Positions 7,425 through 16,319 are shown, counted from the first letter of the stretch. The stretch: DNA of 64,000 nucleotides from Bradyrhizobium sp. 195 (GCF_023101665.1 NZ_CP082161.1:6076001-6140000), one strand, 5' to 3'. Numbers and translations: made by a program. The notes: generated by a model from the letters alone, not told the origin.

Positions 7425-7745
7425 ATGACACGTCTAACTCTACTCGCCGCAACCTTGTTGCTGCTCGTCTCGGTGCCCGCGGGCGCCCAGTCGCAGCCTG
7501 CGCAAAGCGGGCCGGGCAACAACGCCGTCAACAGTTCGGACCAGAAAAACTCGAACAAGCCGGTCGAGGGCCGCAACAGCTTCACCGAGGGACAGGCGAA
7601 GTCGCGGATCGAGGGCGCCGGATATTCCAACGTCTCCGGCCTGCAGAAGGATGACCAGGGCGTCTGGCGCGGCAAGGCCGACAAGGGCGGCACCAAGACC
7701 GACGTCAGCCTGGACTTCCAGGGCAACGTGAACCCCACCAAGTAA
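7425..7745 (+). CDS. Secreted PepSY-like protein (106 aa)
   Basis: A 106-residue protein with a Sec signal peptide (MTRLTLLAATLLLLVSVPAG-AQS). The mature part has an Asn/Gln/Ser-rich linker and then a small alpha/beta unit: TEGQAKSRIEGAGYSNVSGLQ, VWRGKAD, then TDVSLDFQGNV. That helix-plus-three-strands order is like PepSY or BON-type periplasmic modules. AGGAGA lies upstream of the ATG. Twelve bases separate it from the next gene, so the two are an operon. Role probably envelope stress; not established. Confidence 0.85.
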   Translation: MTRLTLLAATLLLLVSVPAGAQSQPAQSGPGNNAVNSSDQKNSNKPVEGRNSFTEGQAKSRIEGAGYSNVSGLQKDDQGVWRGKADKGGTKTDVSLDFQGNVNPTK

Positions 7746-7757
7746 GGAATCCCAGAC

Positions 7758-8384
7758 ATGACCATCACCATCTCCCGCCTCTACGACAATTATTCCGACG
7801 CCGAGCGCGCCGTGACCCGGCTCGAGGCGGCCGGCGTGCCGCACTCCGACATCAGCATCGTCGCCAACAATTCGGACAATTGGTACGGCTCCAAGCGCGG
7901 CAAGGTCGACCGTGACCGCGACGGCACCGACGATCGTGCGGAAGGCGCCGGCACCGGTGCCGGCATCGGCGCCGGCCTCGGCGGCGCCGCAGGCCTTCTC
8001 GCCGGCCTCGGCCTGCTCGCCATTCCCGGCCTCGGGCCGGTCGTGGCTGCAGGATGGCTGGCCTCGACCGCAGCCGGCGCAGCCGCCGGTGCGGCCACGG
8101 GTGGAATCGTCGGCGCCCTGACGCAGGCCGGCGTGTCCAAGGAGGATGCCTCGCGCTATGCCGAGGGCGTTCGCCGCGGCGGCACGCTGGTGTCGGCGAA
8201 GGTGCCCGATCAGGACCGCACGCGGCTCGATGCACTTCTGCACGAGAAGTCCGTGAACCTTGGAGATCGCAGCGCGGCCTGGCAGAAGTCCGGCTGGACC
8301 GACTTCGATGCCGCAAGCCCCCCGCTGTCTCCGGATGACATCGGCCGCGAGCGCGAGCTTTACGGCGCGGGCACGCGGCGATAG
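7758..8384 (+). CDS. General-stress YflT/17M-like protein with glycine zipper
   Basis: A 208-residue protein. The N-terminal 45 residues (ISRLYDNYSDAERAVTRLEAAGVPHSDISIVA) match the general stress protein 17M/YflT domain. The middle (about residues 60-125) is a long Gly/Ala-rich hydrophobic stretch of glycine-zipper type, which can insert in or associate with membranes. The C-terminal part is charged (VSAKVPDQDRTRLDALL). It is co-transcribed with the secreted protein upstream and followed by a strong terminator. Likely stress-induced; biochemical role unknown. Confidence 0.85.
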   Translation: MTITISRLYDNYSDAERAVTRLEAAGVPHSDISIVANNSDNWYGSKRGKVDRDRDGTDDRAEGAGTGAGIGAGLGGAAGLLAGLGLLAIPGLGPVVAAGWLASTAAGAAAGAATGGIVGALTQAGVSKEDASRYAEGVRRGGTLVSAKVPDQDRTRLDALLHEKSVNLGDRSAAWQKSGWTDFDAASPPLSPDDIGRERELYGAGTRR

Positions 8385-8404
8385 CTCTCGTCAGACCCAA
8401 CTCG

Positions 8405-8432
8405 AAAGGCCCCGCGGTGCGGGGCCTTTTTT
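8405..8432 (+). terminator. Rho-independent terminator
   Basis: AAAGGCCCCGC / GCGGGGCCTTT stem with a 3-base loop and a run of T, 20 bases after the stop of the YflT-like gene. Confidence 0.9.
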
Positions 8433-8600
8433 CGTGAGGCGAACCACCTTGCCGCGTCGGGAAAAACAGGCATTTGGCACCAAATTTAGCCAAATCCGCC
8501 GCATCGGATTCGGCGGAATGAAATCTCTTCGCGCCATGCTGAAGCATGTCGCTCGCTCTGCTTGCGCGGACGCAATCGGGAGAGCTTCGGAGAGATCGCC

Positions 8601-8786
8601 ATGTATTACGTCGCCGCCGCATTGCTGGTGCTGTCGGGACTGTTCTATTCCGCGAGCCATCACGAGATCGGCTCGCTCGGCGTCACCATGTGCACCTATG
8701 GCAGCCGGTTCTGCGACAACCCGCTGATCGTCTTTTCCGGCGCGGCGCTGGCCGCCGCCTGGGGCATGTTCGTCAGCGTCAAGTAG
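8601..8786 (+). CDS. Small two-span membrane protein (61 aa)
   Basis: A 61-residue protein starting MYYVAAALLVLSGLFYSASHH with two hydrophobic segments (residues 2-16 and 44-58) joined by a loop holding two cysteines (TMCTYGSRFCDN). The paired loop cysteines suggest a disulfide on the periplasmic side. GGAGAG lies upstream of the ATG. The family is recurrent in Bradyrhizobium and uncharacterised. Confidence 0.8.
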   Translation: MYYVAAALLVLSGLFYSASHHEIGSLGVTMCTYGSRFCDNPLIVFSGAALAAAWGMFVSVK

Positions 8787-8963
8787 CGAGCGCGCAAGAC
8801 TTCCATCGCTGCGTTCAAGTCCGCGCCTGGACGCGAGGCCTGCGCCGGGACCGGAGGCGTTCGAGAATTCTTGCGATGATGGCACTCTACAGGTGTTTTG
8901 CCCCACGGTCAAGTTGAATTAGACTTATCCGAAACGACGATCTCCGGCATGGTAGGAACATTC

Positions 8964-8993
8964 GTTCTCTCATTAGCATTTGCTAGTGAGAAC
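8964..8993. promoter_or_regulatory. Imperfect palindrome upstream of the NRAMP gene, candidate operator
   Basis: GTTCTC (8964-8969), TAGCA-TT-TGCTA (8974-8985) and GAGAAC (8988-8993) form a nested dyad about 30 bases before the transporter start. An AT-rich dyad before a metal transporter gene fits a Fur/Mur-type operator; this is inference without a matching consensus. Confidence 0.45.
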
Positions 8994-9021
8994 ACCGCCA
9001 CCGATCGAGGTCTTCCCTTCC

Positions 9022-10308
9022 ATGAGCGACAGCGCCGTCAACCCGACGAAACCCTCGCCGACGCTGTTGCAGAGGCTCGGGCCGGGCCTGATCACCGGCG
9101 CTGCCGACGACGATCCGTCGGGCATCGCCACCTATTCCCAGGCCGGCGCGCAATTCGGCTATGGGCTGCTCTGGACGGTGTTTCTGACCACACCGTTCAT
9201 GATCGCCATCCAGCTCGTCAGCGCGCAGATCGGCCGCGTCACCGGCAAGGGGCTCGCGGCCAACGTCATGAAGGTCGCGCCGCGCTGGGCGGTGCTGACG
9301 CTTGTCGCCATGCTCGTCGCCGCGAACACATTCAACATCGCCGCCGACATCGCCGCGATGGCCGAGGCGCTCTCGCTCGTCATCGGCGGGCTCAACCACG
9401 AGCACGCCCTGATCTTCGCGGCGGGCTCGACCCTGCTGCAGGTGTTTCTGCCCTATCGCCGCTATTCGCCGGTGCTCAAATTCCTCACCTTGGCGCTGTT
9501 TGCCTATGTCGCGACCGCCTTCACCGTCAAGATCCCGTGGAGCACGGCGCTGCTCGCCGCGGTCTGGCCCAAGGCCAATGTCAGCGCCGACTATCTCATG
9601 ATGGTGGTGGCTGTGCTCGGCACCACGATCAGCCCGTATTTGTTCTTCTGGCAGGCTTCGCAGGAGGTCGAGGAGATGAACCAGGGCGATCGCGACAAGC
9701 CCCTGCGCGAGCTCAAGCGCGGCGGCACGCACGAGCTCGACCGCATCAAGACCGACACCATATCGGGCATGCTGCTCTCCAACGGCATCGCCTTCTTCAT
9801 CATTCTGACCACCGCGTCGGTGCTGCACGCCAACGGCGTCACCAAAATCAATTCGGCGACGGAGGCGGCCGAAGCGTTGCGGCCGCTCGCCGGGGACTTC
9901 ACCTTCGCGCTGTTCGCGCTCGGTATCATCGGCACGGGCCTGCTCGCGATCCCCGTGCTGGCGGGCGCGGCCGCTTATGGCGTCTCGGAGATCTTCGGCT
10001 GGCGCGCCACGCTGGAGGCCAAGCCCGACGAGGCGGTCGGCTTCTACACCATCATTGCCGCGGCAACCATCATCGGCTTCGGCCTCGGCTTCACGGGCAT
10101 AGACTCGATCCACATGCTGGTCTGGAGCGCGGTGCTCAACGGCATCGTCGCCGTCCCCATCATGGCGATGATGATGCTGATCGTGTCGAGCCGCGCGATC
10201 ATGGGTCGCTTCAGGGCCCGGTCATGGCTGATTGCGCTCGGCTGGCTCGGCACCGCGCTGATGGCGCTGGCCGTTCTCGCTCTGCTCGGCTCGTCGATGA
10301 TGGGCTGA
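9022..10308 (+). CDS. NRAMP-family transporter with altered metal-site motifs
   Basis: A 428-residue inner-membrane protein with about 11 hydrophobic segments. The SLC11/NRAMP fold is shown by the broken first helix (ADDDPSGIATYSQAGAQFGY, residues 28-47) and the broken sixth helix (GTTISPYLFFWQ, residues 200-211). Canonical manganese/iron NRAMPs have DPGN and A-x-x-MPH at these places. Here Asp-31 is kept, but the metal-binding Asn is Gly-34 and the Met is Ser-204. The substrate may therefore not be manganese; magnesium, another cation or a different solute are all possible. The start is chosen at MSDSAVNP; an upstream extension has no ribosome binding site. Confidence 0.9.
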   Translation: MSDSAVNPTKPSPTLLQRLGPGLITGAADDDPSGIATYSQAGAQFGYGLLWTVFLTTPFMIAIQLVSAQIGRVTGKGLAANVMKVAPRWAVLTLVAMLVAANTFNIAADIAAMAEALSLVIGGLNHEHALIFAAGSTLLQVFLPYRRYSPVLKFLTLALFAYVATAFTVKIPWSTALLAAVWPKANVSADYLMMVVAVLGTTISPYLFFWQASQEVEEMNQGDRDKPLRELKRGGTHELDRIKTDTISGMLLSNGIAFFIILTTASVLHANGVTKINSATEAAEALRPLAGDFTFALFALGIIGTGLLAIPVLAGAAAYGVSEIFGWRATLEAKPDEAVGFYTIIAAATIIGFGLGFTGIDSIHMLVWSAVLNGIVAVPIMAMMMLIVSSRAIMGRFRARSWLIALGWLGTALMALAVLALLGSSMMG

Positions 10309-10313
10309 CGAAG

Positions 10314-10598
10314 CTACGGCGTCACCGGATTGACGGTTGGCGACGTATTTGGCCCCGGCCGCGCCGGCTCGATCGGCGACTTCGGTCTGGTCGGGAGCAC
10401 CGCGGCGCCAGCGGCCCGTGCTGCCTCTCCCGTGGTTGCATACATCGCAACATGGGCTGGCTGGGTCTTGGCGCGATTCCATGGGCCGTGGTCGACGATC
10501 AGCATTGCTGCAATCGTCACACCAGCCACGATGAGCGCGATCACGCCGGGATGGCGGAGGGCGCTGGAAATAGAGCTCGCGAAACGACCACTTGTCAT
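10314..10598 (-). CDS. Hypothetical membrane-anchored protein (94 aa)
   Basis: A 94-residue frame starting MTSGRFASSISSALRHPGVI, with one transmembrane segment (VIALIVAGVTIAAMLIV) and a proline-rich, probably periplasmic, C-terminus (PKSPIEPARPGPNTSPTVNP). It is convergent with the NRAMP gene, leaving five bases between their stops. Start is uncertain because no good ribosome binding site precedes it. Not recognised. Confidence 0.5.
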   Translation of the reverse strand: MTSGRFASSISSALRHPGVIALIVAGVTIAAMLIVDHGPWNRAKTQPAHVAMYATTGEAARAAGAAVLPTRPKSPIEPARPGPNTSPTVNPVTP

Positions 10599-10754
10599 CG
10601 AAGGATCCGCTATTGTCCTCTCGCAGGTTAATTCAAAACCGCCCCTCCCGGTTCCCGCATCTCTCCCGGCATGTTCCAGGCCAGCATGGCGCTTCTGCGG
10701 CAGCAAAGCGCCCGCGGCCATTTCCCTTGCAGCGCACAAGCGCCGTCCGCCGAT

Positions 10755-11732
10755 TCACTCGCCCGGAGCGATCGCGTTGCTCGGCGTCGGCCGGTCGGTG
10801 ATCTGCTGGCCGAACAGGCTGCCGATCAGTTCGACAGCAGTGCGCGCCGTCCGACCGCGTTCGTCGAGAAAGGGATTGAGCTCGACGATGTCGACCGATC
10901 CGACCACGCCGGAATCGTGCAATAGCTCCATGATCAGATGTGCCTCGCGATAGGTCGCGCCACCCGGCACCGTGGTGCCGACACCCGGCGCCACGCATGG
11001 ATCGAGGAAGTCGACGTCGAAGCTGACATGCAGTACGCCGTTGCTCGCTTTGACCCGCTCGATGACCCGCCGGATCAACACGGCGACGCCGAACTCGTCG
11101 ATCTGGCGCATGTCGACGACCCTGATCCGACGTGCGCGCATCAGCTCCTTTTCGAGCTTGTCGATCGAACGCGCGCCGAACAGATCGAGCCTGTCAGGGC
11201 CGATCGAAGCGCGCGGCTCTTCGCCAAGCAGGCCGTCGAGGCCAGGTTCGCCGCACAAGAACGCGGCCGACATGCCGTGCATGTTCGCGGTGATCGTCGT
11301 CTCCGGCGTGTTGTAGTCGGCATGGGCATCGAGCCAGAGCACGAACAGCTCCCGTCCTCGCTCCTGCCAATGGCGCGCCATGGCATTGACCGATCCCATG
11401 GACAGCGTGTGATCGCCGCCAAGGAAGATCGGCAGCGCGCCGGTTTTCGCGATCTCATGGCCTCGTTGGCTTAGAACGCGCGTCCAGCGCTGGATCTCCC
11501 GGTAGTGATTGGCTCTTTCCGGCGGCCTGTCGGCGAGATCCCGGACCTCGCTTGCGGAAAGATCGCCGTAGTCAACGACCTCGAAATCCAGGCTTTCGAG
11601 CAGTGTCGCAAGGCCCGCGGTACGCAGCGCCGCAGGGCCCATCAAGGTGCCGCGCTGCGACGCGCCCATGTCGATGGGAGCACCGAGCAAGGCGATGCGC
11701 CGGGTTCGATCCGTCATAGCCTGATCGGTCAC
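10755..11732 (-). CDS. rocF: Arginase
   Basis: About 325 residues. It would hydrolyse arginine to ornithine and urea. The ureohydrolase manganese ligands are all present: GGDHTLS, DAHADYN and SFDVDFLDPCVAPGVGT. The full-length arginase form (not agmatinase) is supported by the N-terminal IALLGAPIDMGASQRGTLMGP. The start is set at a GTG because AGGAGG lies five bases before it; ATG starts upstream and downstream have no comparable site. No other arginine gene is adjacent. Confident in function. Confidence 0.93.
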   Translation of the reverse strand: MTDQAMTDRTRRIALLGAPIDMGASQRGTLMGPAALRTAGLATLLESLDFEVVDYGDLSASEVRDLADRPPERANHYREIQRWTRVLSQRGHEIAKTGALPIFLGGDHTLSMGSVNAMARHWQERGRELFVLWLDAHADYNTPETTITANMHGMSAAFLCGEPGLDGLLGEEPRASIGPDRLDLFGARSIDKLEKELMRARRIRVVDMRQIDEFGVAVLIRRVIERVKASNGVLHVSFDVDFLDPCVAPGVGTTVPGGATYREAHLIMELLHDSGVVGSVDIVELNPFLDERGRTARTAVELIGSLFGQQITDRPTPSNAIAPGE

Positions 11733-11890
11733 GGCTGCCTCCTGCGTCAACACGGCCACCGCAAGCCTAACAGAGATTCGCACCCGTCGTTTCCCGGTCC
11801 CTCCGCTGTCGGCGGATCACCTCGGAACAAAATCCCGTGCGCTGAATTGCCCATTCAAGGCCGGCACCCGCCGTCAATCACGGCGCCTGT

Positions 11891-11955
11891 CGCGGATAGC
11901 CAAAGGTCGTCAGACCCGCTGTTCTAAACGAGCGCTCGCGCGGATAGCCAAAGGT
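11891..11955. repeat. 17-bp direct repeat
   Basis: CGCGGATAGCCAAAGGT occurs at 11891-11907 and exactly again at 11939-11955, in the gap between the arginase gene and the next gene. Flanking bases are also partly similar. Confidence 0.8.
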
Positions 11956-11990
11956 GCCGGCCTCCGCCATCAGGCTTGGAGGTCGCGCAC

Positions 11991-12251
11991 TTGAGTACGG
12001 ACTTACCGCAATCCCCTTCTCACCCCGGCGTGGCCGAGCGTGCCATCGATACGGCAGCCGATGTCTCCCGCACGATCGGTGAAGTCGCCGGTGGCCTGCA
12101 CGCAGCAGTCGACCGTCTGACCTCTACAATCGAGGAATCGCGCAAGCCCGGCGGAGCCCTCGCGACGGTCGCGGCGATCACGCGCGAAGCACCGCTTTCC
12201 AGCCTGTTCGTCGCTTTCCTCTTTGGCGTCGCAGTCGCACGGCGGCGATAG
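11991..12251 (+). CDS. DUF883/YqjD-like membrane-anchored protein (86 aa)
   Basis: A protein of 86 residues: a long amphipathic helix (VAERAIDTAADVSRTIGEVAGGLHAAVDRL) and a single C-terminal hydrophobic segment ending in arginines (LSSLFVAFLFGVAVARRR). That is the layout of ElaB/YqjD-type proteins, which anchor ribosomes or other complexes at the inner membrane in stationary phase. TTG is chosen as start because GGAGG is eight bases upstream; an earlier in-frame TTG is possible. Assignment by layout only. Confidence 0.65.
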   Translation: MSTDLPQSPSHPGVAERAIDTAADVSRTIGEVAGGLHAAVDRLTSTIEESRKPGGALATVAAITREAPLSSLFVAFLFGVAVARRR

Positions 12252-12268
12252 ATAACCGACGACCCTGC

Positions 12269-15010
12269 TCAGGCAGCGCTGACCGCGACGAGTTCTGCCG
12301 CGAGGAATTGCTTTTCGAATGCCTCGGCAGGCATCGGACGGCCGAAGTAATACCCCTGCCCATCCTCGCATCCCATGCTGACCAGGAAGTCGGCGGTTGC
12401 GCGGTTCTCAATGCCTTCCGCCACGACCGTGAGGCCGAGCTGCTTGCTGAGCCCGATGGTCGAGCCGACGATCGCGGCATCGTCGGAATTCTCGAGCAGA
12501 CCGAACACGAACGACCGGTCGATCTTGAGCCCGTCGAGCGGAAACTTCTTCAGATAGCTCAGGCTTGCATAGCCCGTGCCGAAATCGTCGAACAGGACGC
12601 GGACACCCAGCTGCTGGATCCGCTTGAACATGTCGAGCACGCGGCTTTCATCGTGGAGCAGAATGTCTTCGGTGACCTCGATCTCAAGCAGCGAGGGCGA
12701 GAGCCCCGTCGCATCGAGCAGCGCCGCAACCGCATGCGCGAGATCGCCGGACTGAAGCTGCGAGGGCGAGAGGTTGATCGCAACGCGCACGCCGTTGCCC
12801 GACAATTCCCAGGCACGCGCCTGACGGCAGGCGGTCTCCATCACCCAATTCGCGATCCGCTCGGACAGGGCCGAAGTGTTGACCACCGGCATGAACTCTC
12901 CGGGGGAGACGTAGCCGCGCACGGGATGTTGCCAACGGATGAGCGCTTCGGCCCCGACAAGGCTGCCGTCGATCAGACGAACCTGGGGCTGGTAAAACAG
13001 CTCGAACTCACCGCGATCTGCGGCAAGCGCCAACTCGCTCTCCAGCGTCAGCCGGTTCTCGAGCTCCTGCCGGATCGCAGCCTCGAAGAGGACGTGGCCG
13101 CCCCGCCGCGTCGCCTTGGCCCGGCTCAACGCGAGATGGCCATTGCTCAGGAGATCGTCAGCGTTGTGTCCGCCTTCAGGATAGACGGCAACTCCGATGC
13201 TGATCCTGACGCGGTGCTGCCGCGTGCCGGTCGCAAGCGGCGCCTCGAACGCCTGCGCGATCCGCTCGGCGAACACCGCGATCGGTTCGCCGGCCTCGGC
13301 ACAATCAAGCGCGATGGCGAATTCGTCGCCGCTGAGGCGGGCCACGACTGCCTTGCCATCGGCCTCGATCCGAAGACGCTCAGCGACGGCCCGCAGCACG
13401 CGGTCACCGGCTGAATGTCCAAGCATGTTGTTGATTTGCTGGAAGCCGTCGAGCCCGATTACGAGCAACGCGACCTCGCGGGGCTGTCGCCTCGCATCCG
13501 TAATCATGCCGGCCAGCTCGGCATGCAGCGTGTTGCGATTGGCAAGACCGGTCAGCGCGTCATGTTCGGCGAGGTATTTGACGCGTTCGGCCTCGCGTTT
13601 GCGCACCGAGATGTCGCGAAGGATCGCGCCGTACTGAAAGCCATCCGTTCCCTGCCAGCCCGAGAAGCTCGCTTCGACGGGGAAGGTTTCCCCATTCTTG
13701 CGCCGGCCCTCGAACTCGACGACGACCGCCCCGCCCGGAACCAGGAGTGCCTGGCGCGCGGCGTCATGCATGGACGGCCTTGCATCGCCGTCCGCCAGCA
13801 CCGCGCACAACATTTCGAATGGACGGCCGATCATCTCGGCCGGCATGTAGCCGAAGATCGCGCTCGCGCCGGGATTCCAGACCGTGATCTGGTGGTTCTC
13901 GTCGGTGCAGACGAGACCGTCGCCCAGCGACATCGCGATGCGATGGAAGCGGCTCTCGGCGATGCGTCCCAGCAGACTCCGGAAATCGATCTCGTCCAGG
14001 GCGATCGCCGTCAGATAAGCGATGATCGCAATGTGGAACAGCGACGTGTTGATGATGAGCGGCCATTTAGCCTGGACAAGGACTGCCACCAGCTCGATGG
14101 CTGCCCCGGCCGAGATCAGGATTGCAACGCGCATACCTGGTGAAAAGCGGCGCCACGAATACATCATCAGAAGGCAGATTGCGCCGAGGCCCAGGATCAT
14201 GCCGATGTCGGATGTCCCGCGCAGCATCCGGTTTTGCAGGATCGATTCTGCCGCCAGCGCCTGCAGAGCCGGCCCCGAAAGGATACGTCCATTTGGAACG
14301 CTAAACCTGTCGCCGAGCTCGAGCGCGGTCGCCCCCACGATGATCTTCTTGTCCCTGACCTTGTCGAGAGTCGCGGTATCGCCGCGCAGTACGTCGACAT
14401 AGGAGACGGTTGGAATCGAGGCTGCGCGAATGCTGAAATCGATCAGGAAGGGCAGCCGCCGGTTGGCGTCCTGACCGGCCAGCACGACAGCCATCGACGG
14501 CATCAAGGAATCGCCGAGCTTCTCGCCGAACGGATAGCGGCGAACGAGTCCGTCGGATTCGACTGCGACGTTCACGACGGCCGGCCAGGACTGGTTGGCG
14601 AACGGCTTCAGGGGGCGATTGACGTGCGCCGCGCCACCATTCGGCGTCGGCTGCTTGAAGGACGGCAGGATCGTCGAACCCCCGACCTCGCGAAGGGCCT
14701 TGACGAAGGCCTCGTCGGACGCCGGATCCGACGGCGTGCTGAAATCGACATCGAAGGCGATGTCCCCCGCTCCCGCGGCCTCGAGCCTGTGCAACAGCTC
14801 CGCGTGCAGCCGGCGCGGCCAGGGCCACACCCCGATCTGATCGATGGACGGTGCGTCGATGGCCACCACGACGACCTTGCCGCTGGCGTCGCGCGATTGC
14901 CAGGCGAACCGCAGATCGGTGAGCGCGTTGCGAAGCGAACCATGCCATCCCGTGGACAGCACGATCGCAAGCGCGATCACGACGAGAATATGCGGCCGAT
15001 AGCGTTTCAC
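12269..15010 (-). CDS. CHASE2-PAS-GGDEF-EAL cyclic-di-GMP signalling protein
   Basis: About 913 residues. Order: an N-terminal transmembrane helix, a periplasmic CHASE2 sensor (about 25-260), three membrane segments (about 270-340), a PAS domain (355-470), GGDEF (480-635) and EAL (660-905). The cyclase motif is SGDEF instead of GGDEF, so cyclase activity is doubtful. The phosphodiesterase part is intact (EALIRWQHP, then DDFGTGYASLSYL). It probably senses an extracytoplasmic signal and degrades cyclic-di-GMP. A GTG with GGGGGAGG upstream is preferred over an ATG 15 codons earlier. It lies 61 bases after the FecR gene in the same direction, so the two form an operon. Confidence 0.93.
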   Translation of the reverse strand: MKRYRPHILVVIALAIVLSTGWHGSLRNALTDLRFAWQSRDASGKVVVVAIDAPSIDQIGVWPWPRRLHAELLHRLEAAGAGDIAFDVDFSTPSDPASDEAFVKALREVGGSTILPSFKQPTPNGGAAHVNRPLKPFANQSWPAVVNVAVESDGLVRRYPFGEKLGDSLMPSMAVVLAGQDANRRLPFLIDFSIRAASIPTVSYVDVLRGDTATLDKVRDKKIIVGATALELGDRFSVPNGRILSGPALQALAAESILQNRMLRGTSDIGMILGLGAICLLMMYSWRRFSPGMRVAILISAGAAIELVAVLVQAKWPLIINTSLFHIAIIAYLTAIALDEIDFRSLLGRIAESRFHRIAMSLGDGLVCTDENHQITVWNPGASAIFGYMPAEMIGRPFEMLCAVLADGDARPSMHDAARQALLVPGGAVVVEFEGRRKNGETFPVEASFSGWQGTDGFQYGAILRDISVRKREAERVKYLAEHDALTGLANRNTLHAELAGMITDARRQPREVALLVIGLDGFQQINNMLGHSAGDRVLRAVAERLRIEADGKAVVARLSGDEFAIALDCAEAGEPIAVFAERIAQAFEAPLATGTRQHRVRISIGVAVYPEGGHNADDLLSNGHLALSRAKATRRGGHVLFEAAIRQELENRLTLESELALAADRGEFELFYQPQVRLIDGSLVGAEALIRWQHPVRGYVSPGEFMPVVNTSALSERIANWVMETACRQARAWELSGNGVRVAINLSPSQLQSGDLAHAVAALLDATGLSPSLLEIEVTEDILLHDESRVLDMFKRIQQLGVRVLFDDFGTGYASLSYLKKFPLDGLKIDRSFVFGLLENSDDAAIVGSTIGLSKQLGLTVVAEGIENRATADFLVSMGCEDGQGYYFGRPMPAEAFEKQFLAAELVAVSAA

Positions 15011-15071
15011 TCCGATCCTCCCCCGCACCCGCTCCTGCAGGTGCGCCCCACTCATCCCCTAGGAAACCGCT

Positions 15072-16319
15072 TCAGTGTCGGTTGTGGCCGTAGCCGTTGC
15101 CATGGCCGTGGCCATTGCCGCCGCCATTCCCGTTGCCGTCGCCATTGTTGCCCCTGCCGTTGCCGGTAGCACCATGGTTGCCGTGATTTCCGCTATTGCC
15201 GTTGTTACCGTTTCCGTTATTGCTGTTTCCGTTGTTGCCGTTGCCACCGGAGTTTCCGTTGCTGGCTCCAGGGCTGTCGCTGGAAGCGCCCGCAGCCGCG
15301 GCGGCTATTGCCGCGCCGGCGCTCGACGGGTTACCGGCCGACGACGCACCGCTTGTCGTCACGGCAGTCTGGACGGAGCTGTTGGGCGCTGTCGTGCTGG
15401 ACTTGCCATCGCTCCAGACCGTCTCGGTACCGGCGTTCGCGTTACGCGCATGGGCGGGAGCAACGGCGCCGTGGGCGAGCCCGCGTGTCACCGTGTGGAA
15501 GTTCAGCTTGACCTCGCCGAGCGAGCTCGAGATGCGCACCACACCGGCCCTGGATGCATGATCTCCTGCCGCCTGATGAGACGGCTTCGGCACGCCCGCC
15601 GCCTTGGTCCCCTTGTCGATCGGACCGAGCGCGTGGATCGCATGTCCGTTCGCAGCGTTGCGCGGCGCCGACAGGCCTGATTTCGGTACGGGCACACGCT
15701 CGATCGCGGGAGCGCGCGGCTTGCCGTGCTCGATCGGATTGAACGTGCCTGCACCGCTCAGGCTGAGACCGGGCTTGCCGTGCTCAAAGACGGTGGCCGC
15801 CTGTCCCGGCATGACCTGGGCAATCTGTCCCGTCCTGAAGTCGGAGACCTCGACCTGGCCGCGCAGCACGCCGACCTTGGTGCTGCCGGCTCCCACGGTG
15901 ACGCTGAACTGCGTTCCCTTGACCACGGCGGCGAGATAGGGCGTCTCGACCTCGAAATGCTTGACGTTGCGCTTCTCGACTTCGAGCAGGATCGAACCTG
16001 CCTGCTGGATGATGGTGGTCGAGAGCCCCTCCTTCTTCTCCGCCGGCAAGCCGACCACGGAGTTGGGAGAGATCAGAATCGTTTCCTCACCGCGGACGAG
16101 CAGCACCCGGCCGTTGCGTCCGGTACGGATGGTATTGCCAGGCTTGAGCGTCTCGTCCTGGTTCAGCGAGACCTGTTGCACCCCGTCGGTCGCGATCCAC
16201 ACCTCACCGGTGGCCTTGCTGACCGACCAGACACCATCCTCCGCAGCGGATGCACCGGATGCCATTGCCAGGATCAGTGCCGCCGCGAAGGCGCACCGCA
16301 TTCCAATTCTGCCGAGCAT
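15072..16319 (-). CDS. FecR-domain secreted protein with Asn/Gly-rich tail
   Basis: 415 residues with a Sec signal peptide (MRCAFAAALILAMASGASAA) and a FecR domain at about residues 60-150 (LKPGNTIRTGRNGRVLLVRGEETILISPNS, then VETPYLAAVVKGTQFSV). A linker of about 170 residues follows. The last 80 residues are nearly all Gly, Asn, Ser and His, in repeats of the type NGNNGNS, so the tail is disordered. There is no transmembrane anchor and no sigma-factor gene nearby, so this is not a classic anti-sigma FecR. It is co-directional with the CHASE2 sensor and divergent from the TpsB pore. GTG-ATG tandem starts occur; the ATG has GAGG six bases upstream. Confidence 0.9.
   Translation of the reverse strand: MLGRIGMRCAFAAALILAMASGASAAEDGVWSVSKATGEVWIATDGVQQVSLNQDETLKPGNTIRTGRNGRVLLVRGEETILISPNSVVGLPAEKKEGLSTTIIQQAGSILLEVEKRNVKHFEVETPYLAAVVKGTQFSVTVGAGSTKVGVLRGQVEVSDFRTGQIAQVMPGQAATVFEHGKPGLSLSGAGTFNPIEHGKPRAPAIERVPVPKSGLSAPRNAANGHAIHALGPIDKGTKAAGVPKPSHQAAGDHASRAGVVRISSSLGEVKLNFHTVTRGLAHGAVAPAHARNANAGTETVWSDGKSSTTAPNSSVQTAVTTSGASSAGNPSSAGAAIAAAAAGASSDSPGASNGNSGGNGNNGNSNNGNGNNGNSGNHGNHGATGNGRGNNGDGNGNGGGNGHGHGNGYGHNRH

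Noticed and set aside
15075..15680. Plus-strand frame rich in Val/Ala
   Set aside because: Antisense reading of the FecR tail repeats; a low-complexity artefact.
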